In this document: piece by piece, positions 10,160-19,978 of the stretch
Position numbering within the stretch: the first letter of the stretch is position 1
Layout: each line of letters starts with the position of its first letter
Assembly: GCA_026018925.1 (NCBI GenBank)
Contig: JAKSZU010000016.1
Location: 80,672,059-80,736,058 of the forward strand
Reading direction: 5' to 3'
Length of the DNA stretch: 64,000 nt
From: Tupaia tana
Lineage: Eukaryota; Chordata; Mammalia; Scandentia; Tupaiidae
Program-made: the position numbers and the translations under genes
Notes under the pieces: generated by a model
Seen by the model: only the letters and a program-made list of their open reading frames with translations
The model's database searches: none
What the model was told of the DNA's origin: nothing

Positions 10160-11679
10160 AGCATACCGATGACACAAAGAAGATCATTTTGAAAACCTTA
10201 AGTCCATACTCTCATCTCTGACACTCTCCATTCTAAACTGCACAGAAAAGAGACATCAAGCATCTCAAGGAAAGACAGCCCTAGCAATGAGAAGGTGATT
10301 GCTCAAGTTCCTTTATTTTGCTGGTGAAGGTCTGATTGTGCGCTCAGAGGAATGAAGAGGGGAGTTGGCCAGAGAGCAGTGACTCGAGGGCGTGAGCAGC
10401 ACTGTGCATCACACATGGAATAGTTACCGGAGTAGCTCCAGCCCTGAGTGGGTGCTGCCCGAGGGGCTGGTGCTGCCCTGGGAGCCCAGACATGCCCACA
10501 AAACCACACTCAAAGCATGAGTCCAAAGATAGGCCAGAGATTCTGAGGAGCCCAGGAGGAGAGAAACAGCAAAGACAGACCCAACTGCAGCAGCAGCCGG
10601 GGGCCAGCGTGGATCTTCACACCGGAGGACGGAGCATTGCAGTAAGGAGAAACGTGGGCCTCGTTTCCCTTCGGTGGCCCTGATGGGCTCGGCATCACTG
10701 CTCACAGCAACTCGGGCTCAGTAGCTAACCACTGTGGTACACTGCCTCCGCCCTCCCTCCGGTCTTACAACGCCAGCAAAAGGGGCCGTGTGCATAGTGA
10801 CGAGCGTCATGGGCTAGAGAATGAGAGGTTCAAAGCCTCAGGCGAGCCGCCCACCTGCTGCGGTGTGCTCAGACAAACAACTTCATGCTTTCCTCTCTCA
10901 CTACCGGTGTGCGAAATGCGGATGTGAAAGACAGCCTCCGAGTGTGCTGGACGCATCAAGTGAACACACTCATTATGTCGGCACGGACCACCTGCTCTGT
11001 GCCACGCACAGAACTAGATGCTAGAGACACGAGGCCAGCACGGCCGGCCTGGAGCTCAACATCCAGGGGAAGAGAAAGAAGATAAGACGGAGTCACTAAG
11101 ATCAACACAAACGCCCCGAGATGACAGTCAGGAAGGAGCCTGCACAGGGAGGATTTCCCTACTCCAGGGACCGGTGAGCTTGTGCCCTGAAGGATGAGTA
11201 GAGACTGAACAAGAACTCAGGGGAGGGGAGCACTCATGCCACCACACTCGGCCACGCAGGCAGGGCATGTGGTCCATGCTGTGTAGGAAGTGTTCAGTCC
11301 ACGTGAACTTACCGTCATGGCTACATCACGGGCAATAATGCAGTTAGAGAGCTGTGGATGGATATGGGCTCAGGTTCAACTGGAGGACAGTTGGATGGTC
11401 TGGGTGTCTAAATCTTCTATTCAACCGTAGCTGTACCTTCCAAGGTGCAGGAGTCTCCAAAGACAAGCAATTTCCGCCGCACTCAGAGCTCTCCCTACGC
11501 AGCTCCCAGCTCATCATCAGGATCCACCATCACCCGGGCACACCTACCAGTGGGAGATATACGTGGCCATGCTCCAAAAGGGAACCGACCAGAACAGATG
11601 ATTGATAAAGGGGGCCTGTGTGCGATGGTTCCCAGGGAACTCCTAGGAGAGATGTCAGCCACATTGGGGAAAAAAAATG

Positions 11680-11684
<5 letters not shown>
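10160..11684. other. Moderately GC-rich sequence, probable old repeat inside
   Basis: No gene is recognised. The part 11010-11260 has the look of an ancient mammalian repeat (GGACCGGTGAGCTTGTGCCC, then the sense of 'lower-numbered group moved forward'), but I cannot assign a family. The rest has no visible structure. Confidence 0.35.
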
Positions 11685-11719
<35 letters not shown>

Positions 11720-11720
11720 C
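11681..11720. repeat. (TG)n microsatellite
   Basis: A tract of alternating TG with a short GCGCGCGC end. A 108-aa frame running through it encodes a CV repeat and is not a gene. Confidence 0.95.
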
Positions 11721-11759
11721 TTGGGTGGTGGTGGGGGTGCCTCTTTGAAAGAATGCCCT

Positions 11760-12069
11760 GGAGAAAGATGAGCTAGGCAGAAAATGTATACAGAATACCC
11801 CGGGGCCTTCCGTCCACACGGGGAGCACTGCTGCTAAATGAAGGTCTTTTTTCTTATAAACTCATCTCTCCTCTTGAATGGAAGATTTTGGTCTAAGCTC
11901 CCAAAGGAGGGGAAAAAATAAAATGTAATTTCTTGTATGTTGTAGGGCTTACCTTTCCAGCTGCCAGTAAGTCCACAGACCAAATTTAGTTACAGAGACA
12001 GACTGGAAGTCTGAGAGACAAGCAGGCTGGCCAGGAAGACATGCTTGTTTATTTACTCACGCTCATACA
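11760..12069. other. Unique sequence
   Basis: No gene or identifiable repeat. A minus-strand donor-like match (AAAGGTAAGCC) lies near 11950. Without a partner acceptor it is not called an exon. Confidence 0.4.
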
Positions 12070-12400
12070 CATCTAACAACGCTCCCCATGATGGTTAAGC
12101 CATGGATACATCGTGGCATTTCTCTGCATTAACTTTCCACAGCTTCCTGTTCGATTAACAGTCAGGTATCTTACCAGGCCTGCAACAACATCCACACACT
12201 ACCAGGTTCCGGCCTCTGGGCCTCTGAACTTGCTGTTCTCTCTCTCTTTGAGACTGTCTTCATGCAAATACTCATCCTAGATGGGAGCTGCACCAGGACA
12301 GGGGGGTCTGTGTGTGCTGATCGCAGAATGTTCTAAGTGCTTTGACTAGTGCCTGGCACAGAGTAGGAGCTTAATAAATACCGGGAATCCACCGAATGTA
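12070..12400 (+). mobile_element. L2 3' end
   Basis: GCAAATACTCATCCTAGATGG, then AGTGCCTGGCACAGAGTAGG and AGCTTAATAAATACC are the standard end of L2 elements (TGCCTGGCACATAGTAGG, then CAATAAAT). No coding part is included. Confidence 0.7.
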
Positions 12401-12959
12401 TCAATGAATGCCACACCCATTGGATGAAGGTATACATCTAAACATATCCGCTGCTTCTTCGCACTAAGGCCTCAGCTCAAAGGGCTCCTCAGAGTGAGTC
12501 TCCACACTGCCCAATTATAGGTGTGGGCCTTGTCATTACCCTTACAAAAATGTATTTTTATCTCTTGCATATTGTCTGGCTTCCCCTATGGCAATAGAAA
12601 CTCCAACAGCACCAGGTTCTGAGGGTCCATGTTTCTAGGGCACCGTGTCTACCACGTGGTACATTCTGAAGAAACCTGTTTCATCAGCCACCCCTTCCCC
12701 TAAAACAGACACAACCCCCTGCAGAGGCAGACCTCAGTCACTCACTCACATCTCTGCGTCTAGTGACCAGTGACATGCCACTGATAATCATGGTGCTCAG
12801 AATGACTGCAGATACAGAAAACAAGGACAGCTGTCTCTCCATATAACTCCATGTATCGTTTGTCATAATAACCCCCAGACCCTACAACCTCATCTAACAT
12901 GCTCGCTGTTGACATTGTCTGAAAGTGCTGGGTCCCCTCATTTGGAAGCTCCATCACTG

Positions 12960-13760
12960 ATTGATTCTTTAATTAAAGTTTTAATATTTATACTTGTGCC
13001 TTGAGGCAGTATTTTAAATAATGGAGGCAGGCATTAGGGAGAGCTTCATGGCTCCTTTAAAAACATCCTCTCCATGTCTGAGGTCTCTGGCACAACAATA
13101 TGGGTGAATGTGAATGTGAAGGATTACTGGAAGTGTTTGGGAAAGTCAGCGGTATTAATTTGTGGATCGTGCTTACTGTGGATCTCCCATGCTGGGCGCG
13201 AAGGCAGGAGAGCTGCCCTATGTCCTTCAGAGCAAATGCACTCGGATTTCAATAGTCTCCTTGCACGCCACTGGGACATCGTGTGTCCCCAAAGTATATT
13301 TTGTGTCAGATACGATTTCCCTCTTGGAACGTGCTCATTACTCCACACATTGGCTTAAAGGATACAAACAAAACGGTCTAATTTTTAGAAAGGTGAAATG
13401 TCAGGCATAGAGACAGTGCAGACCCAATTTCCTGGATACATAAAAAATTATCTGAAAGGTCTTTGATAAAATATAATGGCCTGGTATGGCTCAAGCTGAA
13501 AGGGCTAAACCTATTTTTCACAAAAAGTCATCAGAGACATGAGGATGTCTGGAAGACCTGTGCTCAGACCTTAGAGGAAGAGGTAAAAAAATAGCATCAA
13601 TTATCGTGAAGAGAAAATAGGGCAGTGAGGGTCAATCCTAGCAGGAGAAACTCGCTCAGACCCGCGTTCTGGCTCGTGATGCTAAGACAGTGTAGCCTAC
13701 CAAGAGCAGCGTTTACTAAGGCATTACTGCAACTTTATACCTGTTGATTTGCAAGTCTCC
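12960..13760. other. SINE-free, possibly conserved unique sequence
   Basis: Non-repetitive, with A/T-rich factor-site-like words such as ATTAATTTGTGG and AACAATATGGG and no open frame with exon features. It could be a conserved noncoding element. I cannot test conservation from one sequence. Confidence 0.3.
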
Positions 13761-13933
13761 ACTTCTCCAGCCTCCAGGCCCAGGTAAGTACTCTTCTGAA
13801 CCCTGCTTCTATGCGTTTCACTGTTAGATACAAGGTATAAGTGAGGTTTCCCATGCAGTAAAGATGGCTAAGTTCTGGATATTAACACGGTACTTACAGT
13901 TCACAACACTGTACGGTACAATTGAAACTCTAA

Positions 13934-14338
13934 GTGGAGCCTGGATGGTGGCCCAGAGATGAAAGTGATACACTGGAAGCTTCTGGGTTTGCATCTGAAG
14001 ATATCCCTGAGTACACAAGGCACTTTTGGGCCCACAATCCAGGGCTAGCAGAGGCAGGGGTGGATCATGGCCTCAATATCCTATTGGGGGAACCAGCAGT
14101 TAGCGTAATGGCTATGTCGCTGGACTCCCACGTAGTCGACCGCAGTTCGCGTCCCGGACCCGGTGGCTTAAAACTCACGCCGGGTGCGTGTGCGTGCGTG
14201 CCCAAGATCCCAAGAGGAGAATGGAGGAGAAGGGATTGCGGAGTGACCATCCCCCCTGAGGGGTGATTTCTCGCTTTCTGTCTCTCTTTCTCTCTCTGTC
14301 TGGTGAGCGCACGCGCCCTATAGTGAAAACCTCTCCAA

Positions 14339-14381
<43 letters not shown>

Positions 14382-14450
14382 AAATAAAAAAGATCCTATT
14401 CAGGGTGCTACATCTTTCTCTCTGTCTCTCTCTCACTGATGGAAGAAATC
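13934..14450 (+). repeat. Second-family SINE split by a CYN-like SINE
   Basis: The 5' part (13934-14085) has GTGGAGCCTGGATGGTGGCC, CCAGGGCTAGCAGAGGCAGG and GGATCATGGCCTCAATATCC. The 3' part (14393-14450) resumes with the CT-rich run and TGATGGAAGAAATC. The CYN-like copy lies between, so the second family is the older of the two at this site. Confidence 0.7.
14086..14392 (+). repeat. CYN-like SINE, youngest type, (AAAT)n tail
   Basis: Very close to the young consensus: AACCAGCAGTTAGCGTAATG head, CGCAGTTCGCGTCCCGGACC box B region, AGAGGAGAATGGAGGAGAAG, GGTGAGCGCACGCGCCCTAT. The 3' tail is a long (AAAT)n. The 8-bp ATCCTATT flanks at 14078-14085 and 14393-14400 mark the target duplication. Confidence 0.93.
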
Positions 14451-14461
14451 AATACGCTTTT

Positions 14462-14694
14462 TGTTTTGTTTTTAGTTTGTGTCATAGAGCACATGTGCTC
14501 AACAGAAAGAGAGGGAAAGTGAGAGGGCCCAGGGGTATGGCCACACCGAAATCTCTTGCCCTCCATTCTCCTCTCCAAATATTGGGCATGTGCACACACC
14601 TAGTGTGTTTTTCAGATGCCTGGTCCAGGACCTGAACCACATAGTTAGCCAAGTGGGGCCTAGCTGCTTTCACCTCCACACCATCTGCTGGCCC
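14462..14694 (-). repeat. CYN-like SINE, full form, diverged
   Basis: In reverse order it carries CATAGAGCACATGTGCTCA, CCTCCATTCTCCTCTCC, CCTGGTCCAGGACCTGAACC and CACCATCTGCTGGCCC. Many substitutions make it an older copy. Confidence 0.82.
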
Positions 14695-14805
14695 TCAAAC
14701 ACTTTTTCAAAAATCTGTTCAGAGGATTGATCTCATATTGTATTCTTATAATAATAAAATTTAAATTAAAAAAGCCTCATTGATGTGCTGATTTATATTG
14801 TCAGG

Positions 14806-15059
14806 TTTTTTTTTTTTTTTTTAAGTTCATTTAGTTATTTCTTCCATATGAGAGAGAGAGAGAGAGAGGCTGACCCAGCAGGATCCTACCATGGAGCAAT
14901 CTCCCCCAAACCCTCCAGACAGCCAGGATCTGAGACAGCCAAAGGCATGGCCTGCGTGTTCTCATTGACCCAGGACCAAAAGCAGCCTCCCACATCACTC
15001 CAGCACCATGCTGCAGAGCCCTACTGGCCCTTCTGCCTGCACAGCCCTGGCTGGGCCCA
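14806..15059 (-). repeat. Second-family SINE, reverse
   Basis: The T-rich tail, then ATTTCTTCCATATGAGAGAG with a GA run, the inner GCAGGATCCTACCATGGAGC and AGCCCTGGCTGGGCCCAC at the far end correspond to the family reverse complement. The tRNA-like head is degenerate. Confidence 0.55.
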
Positions 15060-15674
15060 CACGGTCAGGGTTTCTGATGGACAACAAATGGCCACAGTTC
15101 TATGTATAAACATGTTAAATAAGTCACAGATTTTCATACTTAAATGCAGCAATCGCAACATGAGAACTGAAGAATAAATGATAGATAAAGCTACTTCTAA
15201 TATTCTTTGTTTCCAAAATATGCCACGTATTTTAGGAGCAATTTTCCAATTAAAAAAAAAATTTACTAAGGCAATACTTTCATCCCAGGAGACCAAGAAG
15301 ATGAAGACCTCCCAGGGGATCAGAAGACATGAACTACGGCTGCAAAAACTTAATTTCTGGGCATACAGTGCTGTCAAGTTGGCCAGTCAAATGCCACTAG
15401 CCTACACCCTAGCAAGTGGGCCACTCCCCTGACCCTTGGAAGGAGTGGCGTGGTGTAGGAGCGGTCAGGCCGGCTTTGACTGGGAGACTGTGTGGCTTCC
15501 GGGCAGCGGTCTCTATGATGGACTCCCTTTTCATTTCCATATGCAAGTTCACGTTTATTACGTACCAGGAAGCACATGTGCAGAAGGCATTTCTATCCCA
15601 TTCAGTGTCCCAAGGCTCAAAAATTTGAACAATTTATTTGAAAAAAAAATTAAAAAGAAACAGAAAACAAATTC

Positions 15675-15855
15675 CGGCACTTACTGGGTGCCCACAGCCA
15701 GTCTACACGTTTGTTGCTTTATCTCACTTTGCAAAGGAAAAACCCAGGCGCAGGGAGGTTAAGTAACTTGTCCAAGGTCACGCAGCTGGCCCGTGGCAGA
15801 GCCAGGAACCTACGATGTTCTCAGTGACAAAGCTCTGCTCTGGCCCCTAAGACGC
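15675..15855 (-). repeat. MIR, reverse orientation
   Basis: AGGGAGGTTAAGTAACTTGT, CCAAGGTCACGCAGCTGG and CCGTGGCAGAGCCAGGAACC follow the antisense MIR order with good core identity. It lies just left of the CpG island. Confidence 0.85.
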
Positions 15856-16077
15856 CCTCTACTCCTGTAAGGGATGGTCCCTTTGTCTTCCCAGCCCCTC
15901 ACCCCTAAGCTAATTTAGAGGGAACCCAGGGGATTCGTTGGGACCCAGGGCCTCCCGCTGAGCTCGAAGCGCAGAAGGTTTGGAGGCCCTTCTCTGTTTG
16001 AGCACAGCTGTAGCCTGACCCTCCTTAGCCCTTCGCACGCCCCAGGCCCTTTGCCTCTGGAGAAAAACGATCTTGGC

Positions 16078-16087
16078 TATAAATAAA
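16078..16087 (+). promoter_or_regulatory. TATA box / MEF2-like site
   Basis: CTATAAATAAA begins at 16077. It fits the TATA consensus TATAAATA and also the MEF2 consensus CTAWWWWTAR. It lies upstream of the CpG island on its left edge, so a TATA role would start transcription rightward near 16105-16110. Both readings remain open, and there is no transcript evidence in the sequence. Confidence 0.4.
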
Positions 16088-16880
16088 TCTGCCAGTGGCT
16101 CCAGCCCGGCCCTCTGTGGTCTCTTAAAAATGGAAAGGATCGGGGCTCTCTCATCTTTAGCCCCTTTTGTAACACAGATAAATGTAAGCGAAGGCTACAT
16201 GAACTGGGAGGGAGAGGGCGGGGCGGGCAGCGGCGGGGAAATCGCAGACCACAGCCGAGTGTCCTCAACTCGCGCGGACAAGGCCTGGCCTCTTCAAGCG
16301 TTGGACTCAAAAATAACCGTTACTGCCGCGAAGGAAAGCCTAAGTTAGGATACATTATGTTGCAGCTCAAACAAAGCTTTTCCACGACACCGCCCCCACT
16401 TCTTTCCAAGTTCAACCGAGAAGCCCCGGCTGGAGCCAGTTTCCCCGGACAGCCTGGCGAGGCTTCCCAAGCTCCTGAGCAGCCCCGCCTCCGACGCTCC
16501 TGAGCAGCAGGTGCACTCCAGCTCCGGTCCACATAGGAGCGACCGGCCCCCATTCCCTGGCAGCAGAGAATGGAGTTGGCGCTTCCAGGGCGGGGCGGGA
16601 TCCAGGTCTTCCCCTCCCTTGCCGAGCCAACAGCTTCGGGGCTTTCGTGACACCTGGTGCCTGGAGCTGGCGCCGGAGGGAGGCTCCAGGAGCAACGCGG
16701 CCAGGTGGCCTCCCGGGCTGCAGGGAGTTGGGAGCAGGCCCGGTTGGCTCCGCCCTCGCCCAGATCCCAGAACAATTAGGAGGCTGGAGAGGACAGGAGG
16801 CGATCCCTTCGCCCTGGGCGGAGATCACGTCCCCCTGAGCTTCCTCCCCTGGGGTGACGATGTTCTAAGGCACAGAAGGA

Positions 16881-16895
16881 ACCAGGGGGCGCAGC
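16881..16895 (+). promoter_or_regulatory. CTCF-like motif, forward
   Basis: ACCAGGGGGCGCAGC matches the core of the CTCF consensus (CCACCAGGGGGCGC) on the plus strand, with the two leading bases changed. It lies in the left part of the CpG island. This is a motif match only. Confidence 0.45.
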
Positions 16896-17492
16896 AGGAG
16901 TTTGCAACTCCCGAGTTTTTGCGGCCGGCCCCCTTCCCCGGGGTCAGACGCGGCACCTCTGGGCGCTGATCCCGGCGCTCTCTCTCCGAGCGAGACTCCC
17001 CGTGCCCGCCGCCCACAGGGCTCATCTTCCCTAAACGCGCTCGCCAGCCACAGAGGAGCCTCTTCCCTCAGACCTCTGGAAGGACAGCGGAGGAGGCAGC
17101 GGCCCGGGCGCGCCCAGTGCACGCTTCGCTCCGGCGGGGTGGACTGACCCAAGTGCGCAGGCAGATCCCTGCCGCTCGGGCGCCCGGACTCGCTCCCAGG
17201 AGGACGGAAAAGCAAGCCTGGGCGCTTGGGAGGGGCGCTCTGGGGCGCAACGAAGGACGTGTTTCTGGAAGCGATGCGCTGAGGGCGTCAGGGTCTCCTG
17301 GCCTTACCCCCTGGGGAGGACGTGCCACGAAATCCCCAGGGAAACGCTGAAAAAGTTGCCGTCCAGCGCGCCCGAACGCCCGCTGGGAGGAGGCCGGCCC
17401 TAGGGGACCTAGCTCCTCCTTCTTTGGGACCCCTTGGGCCAGGTCAAGGCGGAGGTGGGAGGAGGGGGCGCGGAGGCGGTAACTCCGCCTGG

Positions 17493-17502
17493 ACTTACCT
17501 AG
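17493..17502 (-). other. Strong splice-donor match on minus strand
   Basis: Read on the minus strand, the sequence is CTAG|GTAAGT, with the intron's GT at 17498-17497. It fits the donor consensus MAG|GTRAGT almost perfectly and sits in the CpG island. If used, a first exon would lie to the right (17499 upward) and the gene would run leftward. No open frame of note crosses the junction, so the exon would be 5' UTR or noncoding RNA. Chance matches of this quality do occur. Confidence 0.3.
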
Positions 17503-17592
17503 AACTCCGGGCCAGCCCCGCAGCGGTCGCCTTCTCCTGGGCCCCAGACCCCCGAATTCCCTTGCGCTCTTGCACCCCCAGCCACACTCACC

Positions 17593-18297
17593 ATGGGCTG
17601 GAGGCGGCGGAGGGGGGTGCTGGCTTCTCCCACACTGTCCGTAACTTCACGGGCAGGTCGGCCCCGCCCTGGCGCCCCTTCTTGGGCACCGCGAGGGTCC
17701 TGGCAGACGGGGGCCCTGGCGGCCGCGGGGACGGGGTCTGGAGCTCAGGGCTCCTGGATCCCTGGCGTGCTGTCCGCCGCTCCTCGCCCTGCCGGGGTTG
17801 GAGTCTGGGAGTTCTCTCGCTCCGGACGCCGGGGCGGGGCGCGCGACGGTCCCCTCCAGTTGCGGGGTGCTCTCCTGCTGCTTCCTCCACCGGCCCCGGT
17901 GGCGCACGCGTGGGTCCAGCCGCCGCCGCCTCTGCCTCTGCCGTTGCCGGGGCTGGCAGAGCGCCCCCGCCCCACCACGAGCGCAGCCGGGGGCTGGGGC
18001 GAAGGGGGAGGGATTCCCCTCTGCGAGTTCGGGTTTCCCACCCTGAGCGGACCCCGGGCTCCGTCCGCCCGCCGCCGCCGCCGCTGCGGGAACCACTTCA
18101 GGGCGGTGCGGCCAGTGCCACCGGCCCCAGCTGGAGGAGGAGACGCCGGTGGCGGCGCGGCTCGCGGGGACTGGAAAGGAGGTGACCTTCAAACCCCGCG
18201 CTCGGGGAGACCGGGAGGGGGCTGGGGTGGGAGGGGAGCGGCGTGCACCCAGTCGGCCCGCAAGAGCGTTTGCAAGTGGGCAAGAGCGAATGGATAG
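17593..18297 (+). CDS. Doubtful ORF in CpG island, 234 aa
   Basis: The start is a true ATG in a strong Kozak context (CTCACCATGGGC). The 234-residue product is rich in Arg, Gly, Pro, Ala and Ser, has leucine/proline runs in the middle and shows no domain I recognise. Long open frames are expected by chance in GC-rich DNA, because stop codons are AT-rich, and overlapping frames of similar length are open on both strands here. I see no signal peptide, zinc-finger spacing or homeodomain. It is most probably not a gene and is listed only because of the start context. Confidence 0.1.
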   Translation: MGWRRRRGVLASPTLSVTSRAGRPRPGAPSWAPRGSWQTGALAAAGTGSGAQGSWIPGVLSAAPRPAGVGVWEFSRSGRRGGARDGPLQLRGALLLLPPPAPVAHAWVQPPPPLPLPLPGLAERPRPTTSAAGGWGEGGGIPLCEFGFPTLSGPRAPSARRRRRCGNHFRAVRPVPPAPAGGGDAGGGAARGDWKGGDLQTPRSGRPGGGWGGRGAACTQSARKSVCKWARANG

Positions 18298-18363
18298 GAG
18301 ATCTTCCAACAAAAATCGAGATTAGAAAATAAACAAAGGAGAGCGAGAGAGCGCGCGAGAAAA

Positions 18364-18418
18364 ATGTGTGTGTGTGCGTGTGTGTGTGTGCGCGCGTGTG
18401 TCTGTGCGAGCGCGCGAC
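18364..18418. repeat. (TG)n / (CG)n-rich tract at island edge
   Basis: Alternating TG with CG interruptions, preceded by GAGCGAGAGAGCGCGCGAG. A purine-pyrimidine alternating run at a CpG island edge could adopt Z-DNA. That is inference from composition. Confidence 0.8.
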
Positions 18419-18769
18419 AGGCAGCTAGCGGCCCCGGCTGCGGAGCCAAAAATAATCCGGTGCGCGAGGAAGCGCCCCCTCCCCCTGCTCCTCGCCAGCG
18501 CGGCCGCCGCGGTCACGCGTGCAGCCCTGGATTCCAGCGGGCGGCTGCGGACAGGCCACCCCGCGCCTCTGTCTTCCCGCCCGAAGGGGAAAACGGGCGA
18601 GAGTTGGATGCTGAAGCATTGAACCCGGGGCCTTCCCGTACACAAGTCTTCGTCGTCCCAAAGTGGGCTCGCTTATTGAGCTCCACAGCACTCGGTCTCG
18701 ACCCCGACCACTGCAGCCAGCCCCGGGAGAATAGCTACATCGTGGTAGCTTCTTGTCCCCCATCCGCTT

Positions 18770-19689
18770 CCTTCTGGGGGAAGTTTTCTGATGAATCTTC
18801 AAACCTCGCGGCCAGCAAGAGATGGAGCCCTATCTGAGACACGACAGGGGAAGTTAGCCTGGCCTGAGGCAGGGCAGGACCTGAGTGCCCGGTGGCCCCT
18901 CTGCAGCTTGGCCTCCCTGTCCCGCCCTCTTACTGGAACTGACTCACAGGGTCTAGAGAGTGTCTTAGCAGCTGCCTTAGAGCCGGAAGCCGCTGTGTTA
19001 CCACTTAGTAAGCACTCACTTCTCCACAGCTGCTTTCTAAGCACTTTGCACTGAGCTTTCTCAACCACTGGGCCAAGCAGGTGCTTAGGTGAACCCATTC
19101 CACAGATCCAAAGACGGAGGCTCCCAGACGTGCAAGCAGTATTTCGCCTTTTTTGAGCCTGACCCTTGGACTGCCTGGGCCAGAATATTACCATTTTTGT
19201 CCTTTTTCCCTTCCGTCTTTCTCCCCAAAAGCAAACATTCCTAGTGATGGTTTTGTACAATAAAGTGTGAGGTCTGCTGCGTTATAATGGGCTCCAGGTC
19301 ACATAGCTGGTGAGGAACCAAGACTCCCCAGCCAGCTCTGCCTACCTTCATGCGGAGAACCACTGCCCTGGGTGGACAAGGCCAGATTCCAGCTGTGGAT
19401 GCTCTCCTCACTACCTGTGCACTTTATCTGAGACTCTTGTTCAATTTCCTATCCCTCCATTGTTTCTGCACTTTCCGCACTGAAAGCATGGTGCTGCTTC
19501 CAAGGAGGACTGCCAGGTTTCTGAAAGAAGGGACCGTGTTACGTGTGCTCCTTTGTACCCATGTGTGCCATGCTGAATGAATAGTAGGTTCAATTCTGCA
19601 TCCTATCAGGCTAAGGATTCTTCCAACATGAGAATAAAACAAAGAAAGAGATTTCTACCTACAAATGGAATTTTTCTAAACCATGCTTC
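18770..19689. other. Right flank of CpG island; possible MIR and L2 traces
   Basis: The GC content falls through this stretch. 19000-19140 has weak MIR-like order (AAGCACTTTGCACTGAGC, CCACAGATCCAAAGACGG) and 19440-19600 has a weak L2-like end. Neither is strong. No gene is seen. Confidence 0.4.
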
Positions 19690-19700
19690 ATTTTATCATC

Positions 19701-19967
19701 TTTTTTTTTTTTTTGAGAGAGAGAGATTTTTGTTATAGGGGGTGTACGCTCGCCAGACAGACAAAGACAGAGAGACAGAAAGTGAGAAATCATCCCCCAG
19801 AGGGGTGGCTACGCTGCAATCCCTTCTCTTCCATTCTCCTCTCAGGATTTTGTGCACACGCTCACAGGCGCTTGGCATGAGTTTTAAGCCTCCAGGTCTG
19901 GGATTCAAACCATGGTCGACTATGGGTGATTCCAGCAACGTAATCATTACGCCATCTGCTGGTTCCC
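19701..19967 (-). repeat. CYN-like SINE with 11-bp duplication
   Basis: Reverse copy with a T tract, TTTTTGTTATAGGGGGTGTA, CTCTTCCATTCTCCTCTC, GGCATGAGTTTTAAGCCTCC and ATCTGCTGGTTCCC. The flanks ATTTTATCATC (19690-19700) and ATTTGATCATC (19968-19978) differ at one base. Confidence 0.9.
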
Positions 19968-19978
19968 ATTTGATCATC

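Larger units (their letters stand above)
16200..18640. promoter_or_regulatory. Large CpG island, probable promoter
   Basis: About 2.4 kb of dense CpG and G+C content, with SP1-type GGGCGGGGC near 16216 and many GGGCGG or CCGCCC words. CCG repeats occur near 17918 and 18068. It is the only such block in the window. No lineage-specific SINE or L1 lies between about 15060 and 19700, which is consistent with an active promoter being protected from insertion. The downstream gene, its strand and its exons cannot be settled. A minus-strand donor lies at 17498, and no recognised protein starts here. Alternatives are an orphan or alternative promoter or a lncRNA start. Confidence 0.85.

Noticed and set aside
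13775-13790. Plus-strand acceptor CCACTTCTCCAG and donor CAG|GTAAGTA only 13 bases apart
   Set aside because: The enclosed exon would be 13 nt, and no supporting sequence is seen. A larger exon ending at 13783 has no clear acceptor.
17322-18185. 287-aa open frame, the longest in the window
   Set aside because: It opens with GTG rather than ATG, lies wholly in GC-rich DNA where stops are rare, and overlaps other long frames on both strands. No domain is visible.
17647-18312. 221-aa minus-strand open frame in the CpG island
   Set aside because: It starts at TTG, not ATG. The composition is Arg/Pro/Ala-rich, as expected from random GC-rich sequence.
18364-18837. 157-aa frame starting MCVCACVCVRACVCA
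   Set aside because: It begins in a (TG)n tract. The cysteine/valine alternation is a product of the repeat and not a cysteine-rich protein.
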